Source of the DNA: Oscillospiraceae bacterium
Lineage (GTDB): Bacteria; Bacillota; Clostridia; Saccharofermentanales; Saccharofermentanaceae
DNA length: 64,000 bases
Assembly (NCBI GenBank): GCA_902764825.1
Contig: CACWXL010000001.1
Location: 186,001-250,000, forward strand
Direction of reading: 5' to 3'
The position numbers were made by a program, and so were the translations under genes. Of the stretch, positions 51,406 to 61,504 are shown piece after piece. The notes under the pieces were generated by a model, which was not told where the DNA came from, searched no databases, and saw nothing but the letters and a program-made list of their open reading frames with translations. Positions within the stretch are counted from its first letter, which is position 1, and the number at the start of each line of letters is the position of its first letter.

Positions 51406-52383
51406 ATGACACCGACATTTCCGCTTCTCGAGAATTACTTAAGCTATATGGAAGCTGCTCTCGGCCGTTCGGAAAACACAGTCAAGGAATACCGCTATGA
51501 CCTCATTCTTTTCGCAAGGTTCTTAAAGCTCGACAGAGGGCTTGTCCCACAGGACACACCATTAGAAGAGATCGACATCTCCGATATCGATGCAAAGATC
51601 TTAAATAAAGTAACTACCGATGATCTTCTCGCCTTCGTTATCTGGCTCTCAAGATCGCGAAAACAGTCCAACTCCGCAAGAGCAAGGCATATTGCTTCCC
51701 TCAAGAGCTTTTTTAAATATCTGCACTCAAAGAAAAGGCTCATCGATAACAATCCGGCATATGACATAGAGACACCCAAGATCGGCAAGCGCATGCCTAA
51801 GTATCTTACGCTTGAGCAAAGCCAGGAACTCCTTAAGGCCGCTTACGATTCACCCAAGGAATCCAATGAGCGCGATTACTGTATGCTTACGCTCTTCCTT
51901 AACTGCGGAATGCGTCTCTCTGAGCTCAGAGGCATCAATATAAATGATATTCACGGCACTACCCTAACCGTCATCGGTAAAGGTAATAAAGAGCGTACGA
52001 TCTATCTTAACGACGCCTGCCTTGAGGCTATAAATGACTGGATGAACAAGAGAGCGACACTGAAGATCAAGCCTTCTGCGGAAAAGGCTTTGTTCGTATC
52101 CAAGCGCGGAACGAGGATATCTGACGACATGATCCAGATAACGATAAAGCGCCTTCTTGAAGAAGCAGGAATAGATACCAGAGTCTATTCAGTGCATAAG
52201 CTCAGACACACTGCCGCTACTCTTATGTATAAGTACGGTAAAGTCGATATAAGGAATCTTCAGCTGATCTTAGGACACCAGAGCGTCTCCACTACTCAGA
52301 TATATACGCATGTTGATGACGAGGCATTGCACCGCGCGATAGAGAGCAACCCTTTGGCAAATTTCGATCCTGAGAAGAAATAA
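51406..52383 (+). CDS. Tyrosine recombinase (XerC/XerD type)
   Basis: A 325-residue site-specific recombinase. The SAM-like N-terminal core-binding domain (about 5-115) is followed by the catalytic domain with the first arginine in CGMRLSELRG, lysine in GKGNKER, HKLRHTAATLM (HxxR), LGHQSVSTTQIYTHV (His/Tyr nucleophile). Typical XerC/D size and the absence of other mobile-element genes suggest chromosome dimer resolution rather than an integrase. AGGAGG is 12 bases before ATG, a slightly long spacing. Confidence 0.85.
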   Translation: MTPTFPLLENYLSYMEAALGRSENTVKEYRYDLILFARFLKLDRGLVPQDTPLEEIDISDIDAKILNKVTTDDLLAFVIWLSRSRKQSNSARARHIASLKSFFKYLHSKKRLIDNNPAYDIETPKIGKRMPKYLTLEQSQELLKAAYDSPKESNERDYCMLTLFLNCGMRLSELRGININDIHGTTLTVIGKGNKERTIYLNDACLEAINDWMNKRATLKIKPSAEKALFVSKRGTRISDDMIQITIKRLLEEAGIDTRVYSVHKLRHTAATLMYKYGKVDIRNLQLILGHQSVSTTQIYTHVDDEALHRAIESNPLANFDPEKK

Positions 52384-52404
52384 GTTCCTAAGATTTCGCC
52401 GGTA

Positions 52405-53166
52405 TCAACGTTCAGGCTGTAAATTATCTTCCTGATACTTTTTGTAAGCCTCATCTATCTTAGGCTTAAACGCATCGTAATCTTCCCATCGGAACGGAAA
52501 ACCATAGAGTTCTGTACCGAGTTTATCCTTAGCAAAGGTTCGGACATCATCAAGGAAGGAACCTTCGAAATATTCCTTTACAAAGCCGCGTGCCTTTTTA
52601 GAGACTTCATCTTCCATGAAAAATCCGCCGTGATCGTTCAGGAAATCAGTAGGCAACGCTTCCCTTTTCCTGATCTTCGCGATATCTGCCTTTGCTTCCT
52701 CAGCTTCATCTTCATCATATTCTTTAGACGGACGGTAAAAGCCATTCTCTATAATCCACATCAGGAGATATGCGAAGTCTCCATAGGTGTACTGCCAGAT
52801 CATATCATTGTCTTCTTTGGTCAGTTTATTTACCTTTTTCCCATGCTGACTGCAGTATAGTTTGCTCGCCTTTTCATAGCTCTCACCGTCATTCCTATAG
52901 AGTGAATCTGCGAAAACAGTTTCTACAGGAGACTGGGAGATGCCTTCTTTCTCCTTTTTCTTCCAGAACAGGATCTTCTTTATCATCTTTACAAATAAGA
53001 ACTCGCAAAGACCGCCCAAAGCGACAAGGATCACGCCGCCGATAATTGAACCTGTCATAAAGCCTGCAAGCGACAGGAAGAAAAACATCAATGCCAGGAA
53101 CTGCGTCAGTACTGAAGCTATCGTGTAACCCGATATATTAGGAACATCATCAACCTTATTGTCCAT
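52405..53166 (-). CDS. Membrane-anchored protein of unknown function
   Basis: A 253-residue protein with two N-terminal membrane helices (about 15-35 and 39-62) and a cytosolic, charged C-terminus (KFVKM-type basic loop, then many Lys/Glu). The segment NDHGGFFMEDEVSKKARGFV near residue 183 is distinctive but unrecognised. ATG 53166 is used; a GTG at 53175 would add three residues. It is convergent with the Xer gene and faces the redox operon from 21 bases beyond its stop. Confidence 0.55.
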   Translation of the reverse strand: MDNKVDDVPNISGYTIASVLTQFLALMFFFLSLAGFMTGSIIGGVILVALGGLCEFLFVKMIKKILFWKKKEKEGISQSPVETVFADSLYRNDGESYEKASKLYCSQHGKKVNKLTKEDNDMIWQYTYGDFAYLLMWIIENGFYRPSKEYDEDEAEEAKADIAKIRKREALPTDFLNDHGGFFMEDEVSKKARGFVKEYFEGSFLDDVRTFAKDKLGTELYGFPFRWEDYDAFKPKIDEAYKKYQEDNLQPER

Positions 53167-53219
53167 AGTCCACACTATAAAAACTGCTGCTCCATCGAAG
53201 AAGCAGGCACATCACCATA

Positions 53220-53849
53220 TTACCCTATGAAATTAGTCCACAGATGTTCTTCCTGTTCAGGAAGACCGAGCTTTTCCCTGCCCAAAGCAATGCTTTCCAT
53301 AAGGAATACCATATTGCGGGCAAGGACTCTCATCGTCTGCTTTCCCTCTTCATCCTGATCAGCTTCACCTGCGCCACGGCCATGGATATTGTTCCAGTAC
53401 TGGCTTGTGGCAACAGGCATATTGGATATCGTAAAGAACTTATTTAATTCATCGAAAGTCGCTGTACAGCCGGATCTTCTTGCACAGACAACGCTCGCAC
53501 CGACCTTCATGCGCTTGTCAAAATGCGAGCTGTAAAAAACTCTCTGCAAAGCGGAAACCAGAGTTCCGTTGGCACAGCCGTAGTAAACGGGAGATCCGAC
53601 AACAAGGGCGTCTGCCTTTTCGAATTTGTCAGAGATCTCATTAACGACGTCATTGAAAACGCACTTGCCGGTATTGCCGCAAGTACCGCAGGCAATGCAT
53701 CCTCTGACATCTTTCTTGCCCAGATTTATGCACTCATATTCAACATTAAGCTCGTCGAAGATCTTTTGCATCTCGCGAAAACCGACAGCGATATTGCCGT
53801 TCTCTCTCGGGCTTCCGTTGAGCATTAATACCTTAAAACGCTTATCCAT
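53220..53849 (-). CDS. NADPH-dependent FMN reductase / flavodoxin-like protein
   Basis: A 209-residue flavodoxin-fold protein: VLMLNGSPRENGNI (FMN phosphate loop), IACGTCGNTGKCVFND with four cysteines (possibly an iron-sulfur or redox site) and ALVVGSPVYYGCANGTL. It is last in a four-gene operon, 11 bases after the nitroreductase. It probably reduces flavins or small aromatics. Confidence 0.88.
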   Translation of the reverse strand: MDKRFKVLMLNGSPRENGNIAVGFREMQKIFDELNVEYECINLGKKDVRGCIACGTCGNTGKCVFNDVVNEISDKFEKADALVVGSPVYYGCANGTLVSALQRVFYSSHFDKRMKVGASVVCARRSGCTATFDELNKFFTISNMPVATSQYWNNIHGRGAGEADQDEEGKQTMRVLARNMVFLMESIALGREKLGLPEQEEHLWTNFIG

Positions 53850-53860
53850 AACAGGCCTCT

Positions 53861-54385
53861 TTAAATGTAATATACGTAGTTTTCTTTTCTGGGAGCAGGG
53901 TCATTCAAAGGTGCTGCTGCATAACCTAATGCGCAGTGACCGATGCCCTCATACTCATCTGTAATGCCGAGCTTTGCAAGGATATCCCTGCCGATCTCAG
54001 ATTCGAATTCTTCCTTCGCTCTGTGGATCCAGATGCTGTCAACACCAAGGCTCTTTGCAGCATTCATGAGATTGCCCATAACAAGAGAACCGTCGTAGAT
54101 ATGAGTAACGACATCCTTTTTGGCAAGGACGATAAGGATCACAGGAGCGCCATAGAAAGGATCCGTACCTTCAGGCATTCCTGCTATCTTTGCGTTAGCA
54201 GCAGACAGGGCATCTCTAGTAGCTTTGTCTGTAACCGCAATGATGATAGGGCTCTGCATTCCCATTCCTGTTGCAGCATATGTACCTGCTTCAAGGATCG
54301 CCTTCAAGTCTTCCTCTTTAACCATGTCAGGCTTAAAGTTCCTGCAGCTTCTTCTGGTCTCTAAAACTTTTAATGTCTCGTTCAT
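53861..54385 (-). CDS. Nitroreductase-family protein
   Basis: A 174-residue FMN-dependent oxidoreductase: ETRRSCRNFKP start, AGTYAATGMGMQSP, DSIWIHRAKEEFESE and GHCALGYAA at the C-terminus, as in nitroreductases. It is 12 bases after the Gfo/Idh/MocA gene and 11 before the flavodoxin-like gene. Substrates unknown. Confidence 0.9.
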   Translation of the reverse strand: MNETLKVLETRRSCRNFKPDMVKEEDLKAILEAGTYAATGMGMQSPIIIAVTDKATRDALSAANAKIAGMPEGTDPFYGAPVILIVLAKKDVVTHIYDGSLVMGNLMNAAKSLGVDSIWIHRAKEEFESEIGRDILAKLGITDEYEGIGHCALGYAAAPLNDPAPRKENYVYYI

Positions 54386-54397
54386 ATTATCACCTCA

Positions 54398-55369
54398 TCA
54401 ATAACCGATCTGTTCAAGTATCTTATCGAGGAGCTCAGCGTTCTTAATAGAAAATTCCGGTGTGATATGCTGCTCTTCACCTCTTTCGATGCATCTTCCG
54501 AGCTGCTCTACTTCAAGCATGTAGTTCTGTGGAACATTGATCGTGGGATTATAGATCTTGGTTCCTGAATTGACCGTATAAGTTACTCTGCCTTCCTGGT
54601 TATACTCGACGTCGGATACGATAGTACCCTTTGAACCATGGACATAAAGGATGTCCTTTCTTCTGTCAGAACCCGGATCGAATATCATGCCGACATTGAA
54701 TACTGCCCTGGCACCGTTTTCGAACTTCAGGATAACTGAAGCCAATACATCTGCACCCTTATCGTTGAATTCAGCCTTTGCCACAACAAGATCAGGCTTA
54801 GAATCGATGAGCGACAGGATCATGGTCGTGCAATAGCAGCCTAAGTCATAAACGGCTCCGCCGCCAAGTTCCTTATACATTCTGATGTCTTCAACGTAGT
54901 ACTGTGTAAAGAATGCGGTATCTACGAACTCGACATCACCGATGATGCCGCTTCTGACATCTTCCTTCAATGAAGCAATATAAGGACTGTGGAGATATGC
55001 ATAAGCTTCCATGAGGATAACGTTATTCTCTTTTGCGACAGCAAACATCTCCCCGGCATCAGCAGCATTTAAAGCCAGAGGCTTCTCGCATAAGACGTGC
55101 TTGCCTGCCTTAAGGGCCTTTATTACCCACTCCTTGTGAAGATTATTCGGAAGCGGGATATAGACAGCCTGAACTTCAGGATCTTCCAGGAGTTTGTCGT
55201 ATCCTACATAGGCTTTCTCAAAACCAAACTCATCCTTATATCTTTGGACTTTCTCTTCATTTCTTCCCGCGATAGCAAAAAGCTCGCAGTTCTCTGCCAT
55301 TTTCATGCCGGGGATAGTACATCCTCTTGCGATATTCGCAGTGCCCAAAACGCCCCATTTTACTGACAT
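54398..55369 (-). CDS. Gfo/Idh/MocA-family oxidoreductase
   Basis: A 323-residue NAD(P)-dependent dehydrogenase: WGVLGTANIARG Rossmann motif, AVYIPLPNNLHKEW, and the family hallmark GKHVLCEKPLALNAADAGEM with catalytic lysine. Typical length. It sits in the redox operon, 33 bases after the Fe-ADH gene. It acts on sugars or cyclitols, but which is not visible. Confidence 0.92.
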   Translation of the reverse strand: MSVKWGVLGTANIARGCTIPGMKMAENCELFAIAGRNEEKVQRYKDEFGFEKAYVGYDKLLEDPEVQAVYIPLPNNLHKEWVIKALKAGKHVLCEKPLALNAADAGEMFAVAKENNVILMEAYAYLHSPYIASLKEDVRSGIIGDVEFVDTAFFTQYYVEDIRMYKELGGGAVYDLGCYCTTMILSLIDSKPDLVVAKAEFNDKGADVLASVILKFENGARAVFNVGMIFDPGSDRRKDILYVHGSKGTIVSDVEYNQEGRVTYTVNSGTKIYNPTINVPQNYMLEVEQLGRCIERGEEQHITPEFSIKNAELLDKILEQIGY

Positions 55370-55402
55370 AAAGAGATCCTCCTTTCAGGAATCACAGGTC
55401 GA

Positions 55403-56581
55403 TTACATGCTTGCTTTATAGATGTCGTACATTGCCTGCTCGTTAAGAACCTTTGCAGAACCCATCTCGCCGCCTACGCCGACAGCACACTTATGAGCCA
55501 TATCCTTAAGTTCTTCCTCAGTGGGATTTACTCCAAGCTCACGGAGATTCGTAGGCATGTTGATAGATCTATAGAAATCTTCCATTGCTTCGATACCGCG
55601 AAGAGCGATCTCTTCATCTGTACCTTCTTCAGCGACATCCATAACGTTGATAGCAAATTTCTTAAAACGAGGGAGACAGTCGTTCATTACGTATCTTGCC
55701 CATGTGCCCCAGATAGCTGCAAGACCTGCACCGTGTGCTACGTCGTAAAGGCCGCCTAACTCATGCTCGAGCTTATGAGTCATCCAGTCGCCGCCGTCGT
55801 TGCCGCAGCCTGTAAGGCCGTTATGTGCAAGGCTTCCTGCCCACATAACTTCTGCTCTTGCATCGTAGTTCTGAGGATCGTCTCTAAGGATAACGGCATT
55901 CTTCTTAACAGTACGGAGAAGTCCTTCTGCCAGAGCATCTGTGAGCTCCATATTGCCGCCATTCGTGAAATATCTTTCCATCGTATGCATCATGATATCT
56001 GTGCATCCGCATGCTGTCTGATAATCAGGAAGAGTCATTGTAAGTTCAGGATTCATGATAGCGAACTTTGCGCGTGAATAATCACTGCTGTATCCTCTCT
56101 TAACAAGGCCCTCTTCCTTTGTGATTACTGAAGAATCGCTCATCTCACTGCCTGTAGCAGCAATGGTAAGGATAACGCCCAAAGGAAGGCATCCTTTTGC
56201 CTGACGCTTATAATCGTAGAAATCCCATACATCGCCTTCATTGGCAACGCCGTAACCGATTGCCTTAGCCGAATCGATAGCGCTTCCGCCGCCTACTGCA
56301 AGAAGGAAATCAACGCCTTCTTTCTTGCAGAGTTCGATGCCTTCATAGACAAGTCCCAAATGAGGATTCGGAACGGCACCGCCCAAAGTTACATAACTGA
56401 TCCCAGCTTCGTCAAGCTTATCTGTTACACGCTTGAGAAGCCCGGAACGCACAACGCTTCCGCCGCCATAATGGATAAGGAGCTTAGTGCCGCCGAATTC
56501 CTTGATAAGGTCAGCAACCTGAGACTCCGTATTCCTGCCAAAAATAACTTTTGTGGGTGTGAAATACTTAAAATCGAACAT
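55403..56581 (-). CDS. Iron-containing alcohol dehydrogenase (BDH-like)
   Basis: A 392-residue group III alcohol dehydrogenase. NAD(P) site: LLAVGGGSAIDSAKAIG; the metal site region GGDWMTHKLEHELGGLYDVAHGAGLA holds the conserved histidines. YFTPTKVIFG at the start is typical of butanol-dehydrogenase-like enzymes. ATG 56581 follows AAAGGAG. It is first in the four-gene operon (Fe-ADH, Gfo/Idh/MocA, nitroreductase, flavodoxin). Confidence 0.92.
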   Translation of the reverse strand: MFDFKYFTPTKVIFGRNTESQVADLIKEFGGTKLLIHYGGGSVVRSGLLKRVTDKLDEAGISYVTLGGAVPNPHLGLVYEGIELCKKEGVDFLLAVGGGSAIDSAKAIGYGVANEGDVWDFYDYKRQAKGCLPLGVILTIAATGSEMSDSSVITKEEGLVKRGYSSDYSRAKFAIMNPELTMTLPDYQTACGCTDIMMHTMERYFTNGGNMELTDALAEGLLRTVKKNAVILRDDPQNYDARAEVMWAGSLAHNGLTGCGNDGGDWMTHKLEHELGGLYDVAHGAGLAAIWGTWARYVMNDCLPRFKKFAINVMDVAEEGTDEEIALRGIEAMEDFYRSINMPTNLRELGVNPTEEELKDMAHKCAVGVGGEMGSAKVLNEQAMYDIYKASM

Positions 56582-56713
56582 GAGAACATTCTCCTTTTCT
56601 ATATAGCCGGCAGCTTTAATAACCTTATGATACACGCAGTGAAATGACCTGAAATACTATATTCTGGTCTTTTTTATCGCATTTGATTTCAAGAATCTTT
56701 GAGGATTTTCGTA

Positions 56714-57640
56714 TCAATTGTTGAACAGTACCGTGTTCTTCTTAAACCACTCTCCGATGGACAGCTTCATTACGAAGAAATTCACGAAAGTAAGCAGATA
56801 AACCGATCCGAAGAAAATGAGCATTATGATGAAATCCCTGAGATAATCCGATAAGCTTACGACCTCGTCCTCAACAAGATAAGGAACTTCCGCAAACGCC
56901 TGAGCGAATGTCGCACCCGGGAACCAATCTATAAGATTAATGGTCCAGACAAGCCTGTCTCCCAACAGCATAGCGATAAGTGTCAGGACAAATGTTACGA
57001 TTATGCCGATAAAACAGATCCTTTCTCTGGCAAAGATCTCATACATCAGGACCTGCAGGAATGAAACCACAAAGACTATCGGAATAAAGAATATCCAGTT
57101 ATTCGTTATGCCTGCAACGACGAACAGAAATAACGAAACCGCTGTCGCGATAACGGCTCCCAATATTCCCCATCCCATTCTCGGAGACTTGAGATAAAAC
57201 TCCTTGGGTTCGTCTGTATCATCTTTTACGGTATCACTATAGTACTCACCATGAAGAGAGCTTACGGCTCCTGATACAGAGATCTGCGAATTGGACGATT
57301 TATAACCCAATGAATTAAGAGCATTCGAAAAAGCCAGTATATCCTGTGCAATGTTAAAAGCATCATCCATGATGAGCTTCTCATGGGGGATATAAAGATC
57401 GATTTTCTCGTCTTCAAGGATGTAATCCGCAAAGCAGCTCGTCTTTTCGAAAGCGCCCTGTACTTGATCCTTCATGGGGTAATCACCGAAGAGATAAGCC
57501 TTCGTGTGAACCCTGAGACTTATATCGGGTGTAAAAGATATCCGGAACGTCAGATTACCAAGATCGCCGTTGATCTCATTGCCAGTGATCTTCAGTTCGA
57601 GATTCGAGTTCAGTTCAAGTAAAAATGCATACTTGTCCAC
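56714..57640 (-). CDS. Multi-pass membrane protein of unknown function
   Basis: A 308-residue protein. Residues about 1-155 are soluble and beta-rich (LELKITGNEINGDLGNLTF), followed by four or five membrane helices (about 157-180, 183-205, 210-235, 270-300). GTG 57640 is the start (AGAGGGGGG upstream). It is third in the unit with the 1018- and 266-residue membrane proteins, 32 bases after its neighbour. No known family is recognised. Confidence 0.6.
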   Translation of the reverse strand: MDKYAFLLELNSNLELKITGNEINGDLGNLTFRISFTPDISLRVHTKAYLFGDYPMKDQVQGAFEKTSCFADYILEDEKIDLYIPHEKLIMDDAFNIAQDILAFSNALNSLGYKSSNSQISVSGAVSSLHGEYYSDTVKDDTDEPKEFYLKSPRMGWGILGAVIATAVSLFLFVVAGITNNWIFFIPIVFVVSFLQVLMYEIFARERICFIGIIVTFVLTLIAMLLGDRLVWTINLIDWFPGATFAQAFAEVPYLVEDEVVSLSDYLRDFIIMLIFFGSVYLLTFVNFFVMKLSIGEWFKKNTVLFNN

Positions 57641-57672
57641 TTCTACACCCCCCTCTAATTAAATTAGTATTA

Positions 57673-58455
57673 TCAGCCGCTCGTGGCAGAGATACCCGGC
57701 ACAGTTGTTTCTGCAAGCTGCGGCGCAGGCTGACCGTTAGTTGTCGTCGTCTCCTCCAGACTTTCTGTTGATGATTCGGTTGCCTGTGTCGGAGTTGTAG
57801 GCGCAGGCATAAATCCTTCTTCTGCAGACTTGTTGGTCTGTATCTTGAAAGGATAGAAAGAAAGAGCATTATTAAACTGATCCTGGATCGTCGCGGATTC
57901 GAAGATTCCCTTCTCGTTTATGAGCTCGGAATTTCTGTAAGGAAGCGTTACTGCCGCAAAGCTTACGATCCAGATAACGACAGCGAGAATGATAACTTCA
58001 AGGATCAGGAGCGGAGTGATCTGGAAAAGATCATTAAGCTTTCTGATCTGCTTAGGGCGTCTTACAGCCTTATTCTTAACGTCGGTATTGATGAACTCCA
58101 TTGCTCTGAAGCTCTTTGAATCGATCTTTGAGAGGATCTTCTCGAGCATTGAGTTCCTTGTATATTCATCAAGGAGCCTGTCCTCGAAAGTCATGTCCTG
58201 GGGAAGCGGATACTGTGCTACGATGTTCTTTGCATTAGCAAGAAGGATATCACCGAATTCATAGATTACCCTGTCCCCTGCCACGTTATTTCGCTTGGAA
58301 TAGATATCCAGATAAGACTTGATGATAGCATTCTCGCATCTGGTCGCTTCCTTGGTAATACTGAAGCATGAAGAATAGACCATGACTACAGTAGACATAT
58401 AGAAATCGCGGATATTCTCGCGTGTTAACTTCTGATTCCAGAGTTCATCAGACAT
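57673..58455 (-). CDS. Single-pass membrane protein with Thr-rich tail
   Basis: A 260-residue protein from ATG 58455 (GGAGG eight bases upstream, eight-base overlap with the sensor-MFS gene). The N-terminal 140 residues are helical and cytosolic; FSITKEATRCENAIIKSYLDIY loosely resembles an ECF-sigma region 2, which is only a guess. One membrane helix (about 148-172) and a Thr/Pro/Ser-rich external tail (PTTPTQATESST...) follow. The topology suits an anti-sigma-like or sensor protein in the wall-signalling group of this region. Confidence 0.55.
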   Translation of the reverse strand: MSDELWNQKLTRENIRDFYMSTVVMVYSSCFSITKEATRCENAIIKSYLDIYSKRNNVAGDRVIYEFGDILLANAKNIVAQYPLPQDMTFEDRLLDEYTRNSMLEKILSKIDSKSFRAMEFINTDVKNKAVRRPKQIRKLNDLFQITPLLILEVIILAVVIWIVSFAAVTLPYRNSELINEKGIFESATIQDQFNNALSFYPFKIQTNKSAEEGFMPAPTTPTQATESSTESLEETTTTNGQPAPQLAETTVPGISATSG

Positions 58456-61400
58456 TTTGATTACCTCCTTCATTTCCTTCGCCGTTCAAAAAGGCAAGCG
58501 GATCAACAGGTCCCTGATTCATGGGAGCATCGTAAGGTGCAGGACCGCCTCCTGCATACGGATCAGCTGAACCATAGCCGCCCTGCTGCACCGGCGGAAC
58601 AGGCTCACTGTACTGTGTCTGATACTGAGTCTGCTGATAGCCGGGATTTACAGGCTGCTGATACTGCTGCTGTTGCGGCTGATACGGCTGTTGATACTGC
58701 TGTTGCTGATAATTCTGCCGGTACTGCTGTGTGTACTGCTGCTGATACTGCTGCTCAACAGGTGCCTGGGGTGCAGGTTGACCATACTGTGCAGAAGGGT
58801 CAGCATACTGTTCTTCAGGAATATAAGCGGCATCTGGCACATTCATTGCAGCTGTTCCGTCAGGCATTACTGCGCCTGCAGGAGCCGCCTGCATATCAGA
58901 GGGAGCCTGAGGAGCGCGGGAACGTCCGGCAGGCTTTTGTGCGGGCTTTTCCTGAACCTTCTTCTGAGGCTTTAATGAGAGGTCTCTCTCATCGATCATT
59001 CCGGAGAATGAAGAAAGAGGATAGATGAACGCAAGGATCGCAACGATCAATGTAAAGATAAGGAATGTGATCCTTACGTTGTTTACCATGAATCCGATCA
59101 TGATTACGGGCAGGAACAGACCTGCTCCGAAATAGACAGTATATTCGGCAAGCTTTCTTAAGTTTGCTCTGACGTTACCGTTGCAGATAAGGTACAGAAC
59201 ATAGATGTAATAGTAGTCATGGATTCCCAGAGCGATTCCGAAGAATGCGCTTGTTATAACCAAGGTCTTTGCCGAAGGTAAAAGCGCGAAAGCAAGCAAT
59301 CCGAGAACCGTAGATACAGCCTGGATCAATACTCTTGTACGTGAAGTAAGCATATGCGCAAGTCTGTTTTTCGCAAATCCGCAGACAAAGCAAGCCATAA
59401 ATCCGCATACAAGGAAATAGAACGAAGTCGTGGGAAGTGAGATGCCGACACTGTCAAGATAGTTCGGTACGAACATGAGCATGAATGCGATAACCATACC
59501 GAGCATCAGGAATGAGGAATTAAGGAATCTCGCTATCCTGGAATCAGCGAAAACAGAGAGATAACCGCTGATCGACAAAGGAGCTTCTCTTACCTGCGTG
59601 TTGTTCTGCATGAAGTAGATCATTCCGATCGATGTAAGAACAAGCGCAGCACCGCTGATGATCGTTACGATGAACAATCCGTATCTCTCATAGCAGATAC
59701 CGGCGATAACTGCACCGACTGCAACACCGAGGAAATAAGATGAAGACTGAACATTGTGGATTACTCTGTCGTTATAGTCCTTGTAGCCGAGTCTTCCGGC
59801 ATTGATCCTGTAATCTCTTAAGTAATCGAAAGACATACCGAAGCAGAATCCGATAGGAAGAGCCAGAACGGTCGTAAGGTACGGGAAGCTGATGACGCCT
59901 GCAATGAGAGCGAGGAAATAACCTACGCATGTAACCGCAACGAGTGCGATCCTGCTCGTAAGCTTCATCTTAATGCTGTTGCGGAGTTCGGAGAATCCGA
60001 CATAACCCCATACAAACAGGATCAAGGTAACGCAGATAAATGCCTGCACGGCAGGTTTGGGAAACTCCGCGAGCTGCTCCTTGAAGTAATCCGCGAACGC
60101 GACCGGCATCATGATAGAGCCGAACGCAGTAAAGAAAGAAAGGAATCTGTTTGCATTCTCGCCGTACATAACGAGGACAGGAGCATTTCCCGAAATACCT
60201 CTAGATACCGTAGAGATAAGAAGATTCAATTCGAAGACGATGATACCCATGGAGATAGCGATTGAGATGATCGTAAATATCCATGAAAGGCTCATTCCGT
60301 TTACCGAGCTCTCGAAATCGGAACGCGGCATCATGATCTCAAGGACACCTGCTACCGTATTCTCAGATGAGATGATAGGTGCTATGGCGCAGACGTAAGC
60401 CGTTCCGTTGTCATTTCTTGATGTAAAGGATGCCTGCAGCAGGCTGAAGCAATCGATATACTGGTTGCCTGCGCCTGTCAGATAATACTGTTCAACATGG
60501 CCTGTAGCTGTGGACGAATAAAGCCTAAGGAAAGAGTCTCCTGCCATCGTGTAGATATTGACGACATAAGGCTTATCATTGCCATACTTATAGATAGGGA
60601 GCATGTAATTCATGCCTTCCCTTACATCCGTATATGAGAGTGCTGCCGCAGAAGATACTGCGCACTTTTCCATCATATCGGCGCGCTCGCTCTTAAGAGC
60701 TTTCATATATGTTTTCGAGAGCTGCGTAGCCATTACGAGGAGGACGACTAATATGATCGTAAAGCAGTAACCGATCGTGGAGGAAATGAGTCTTCTGTCA
60801 CGGTTTTGGGGTGTCTCAGCACTAGTCTTCTCTCCCCTGCCTCTGAAGATCCTGATAAGAACTTCCTGAACGGCAAAGAGGACAACGCCTGCGAGGACAG
60901 CGATTATGCATGCCGTAAGGATCCTCTGCTCAAGCTTGTCTCCGATATCATAAAGCTCACCGAAAGTGCACTTATATTCAAATACACCGACGCAGATGCC
61001 TGTGCTGTCTGTGATCGGAACGATAACGCTCTCATAATTCTTACCGACAAGAACGGTGCTCTTGGAAGTGTTTCCGAGCCATTCGGAAATATCTCTTCCT
61101 GCAACAGCGAACTCAGACGGATCATTAACTCCACGGCTCAAAAGAAGCGATAACTGACCGTTGCTGTATGCGAAAAGTCCGTAGCCTTCAGCGGAAAGAT
61201 TCTCCTTGGTCGTATCAACGAGCATGAGGTCAAGGATCGCGCTGTATTTTGCCGGAGCATTTACCGTGCCGGATGTCAGGTCGTCACCGTCGATACTCAT
61301 TCTGACAATGTCAGAGACCTGATGCATCTTGTTGTCGGATATCATCTTGAATTCGTTCTCGAACTGAAGTCTCATGTGATGAACAGCAAAAGACACAGCT

Positions 61401-61504
61401 GCGATAGCTACGACGAACGAAACGATTATCAATATGCAGATACGAACTATTCTACCCGTAACGTCATTGCGTTCAGCGGTACGTTCATTCTGAAGATTAG
61501 CCAT
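58448..61504 (-). CDS. Sensor-MFS fusion protein with Q/Y-rich tail
   Basis: A 1018-residue membrane protein in three parts. Residues 17-430 hold two successive helix-ectodomain-helix modules (about 45-190 and 265-400), resembling Cache-like sensors (VPITDSTGICVGVFEYK; APIISSENTVAGVLEIMMPR). Residues about 450-835 hold some twelve helices with a major-facilitator flavour (IGFCFGMSFDYLRDYR). The last 140 residues are low-complexity and cytosolic, with a Gln/Tyr-rich core (about 896-970: QQYQQQYTQQYRQNYQQQ). No kinase or HAMP domain is found. It heads a three-gene unit. The function is unknown. Confidence 0.7.
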   Translation of the reverse strand: MANLQNERTAERNDVTGRIVRICILIIVSFVVAIAAVSFAVHHMRLQFENEFKMISDNKMHQVSDIVRMSIDGDDLTSGTVNAPAKYSAILDLMLVDTTKENLSAEGYGLFAYSNGQLSLLLSRGVNDPSEFAVAGRDISEWLGNTSKSTVLVGKNYESVIVPITDSTGICVGVFEYKCTFGELYDIGDKLEQRILTACIIAVLAGVVLFAVQEVLIRIFRGRGEKTSAETPQNRDRRLISSTIGYCFTIILVVLLVMATQLSKTYMKALKSERADMMEKCAVSSAAALSYTDVREGMNYMLPIYKYGNDKPYVVNIYTMAGDSFLRLYSSTATGHVEQYYLTGAGNQYIDCFSLLQASFTSRNDNGTAYVCAIAPIISSENTVAGVLEIMMPRSDFESSVNGMSLSWIFTIISIAISMGIIVFELNLLISTVSRGISGNAPVLVMYGENANRFLSFFTAFGSIMMPVAFADYFKEQLAEFPKPAVQAFICVTLILFVWGYVGFSELRNSIKMKLTSRIALVAVTCVGYFLALIAGVISFPYLTTVLALPIGFCFGMSFDYLRDYRINAGRLGYKDYNDRVIHNVQSSSYFLGVAVGAVIAGICYERYGLFIVTIISGAALVLTSIGMIYFMQNNTQVREAPLSISGYLSVFADSRIARFLNSSFLMLGMVIAFMLMFVPNYLDSVGISLPTTSFYFLVCGFMACFVCGFAKNRLAHMLTSRTRVLIQAVSTVLGLLAFALLPSAKTLVITSAFFGIALGIHDYYYIYVLYLICNGNVRANLRKLAEYTVYFGAGLFLPVIMIGFMVNNVRITFLIFTLIVAILAFIYPLSSFSGMIDERDLSLKPQKKVQEKPAQKPAGRSRAPQAPSDMQAAPAGAVMPDGTAAMNVPDAAYIPEEQYADPSAQYGQPAPQAPVEQQYQQQYTQQYRQNYQQQQYQQPYQPQQQQYQQPVNPGYQQTQYQTQYSEPVPPVQQGGYGSADPYAGGGPAPYDAPMNQGPVDPLAFLNGEGNEGGNQNV

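Noticed and set aside
51406..52383. Phage or island integrase
   Set aside because: No attachment repeats, no other phage genes, and the tRNA genes nearby are intact and not flanked by direct repeats that I can see. A Xer role fits better.
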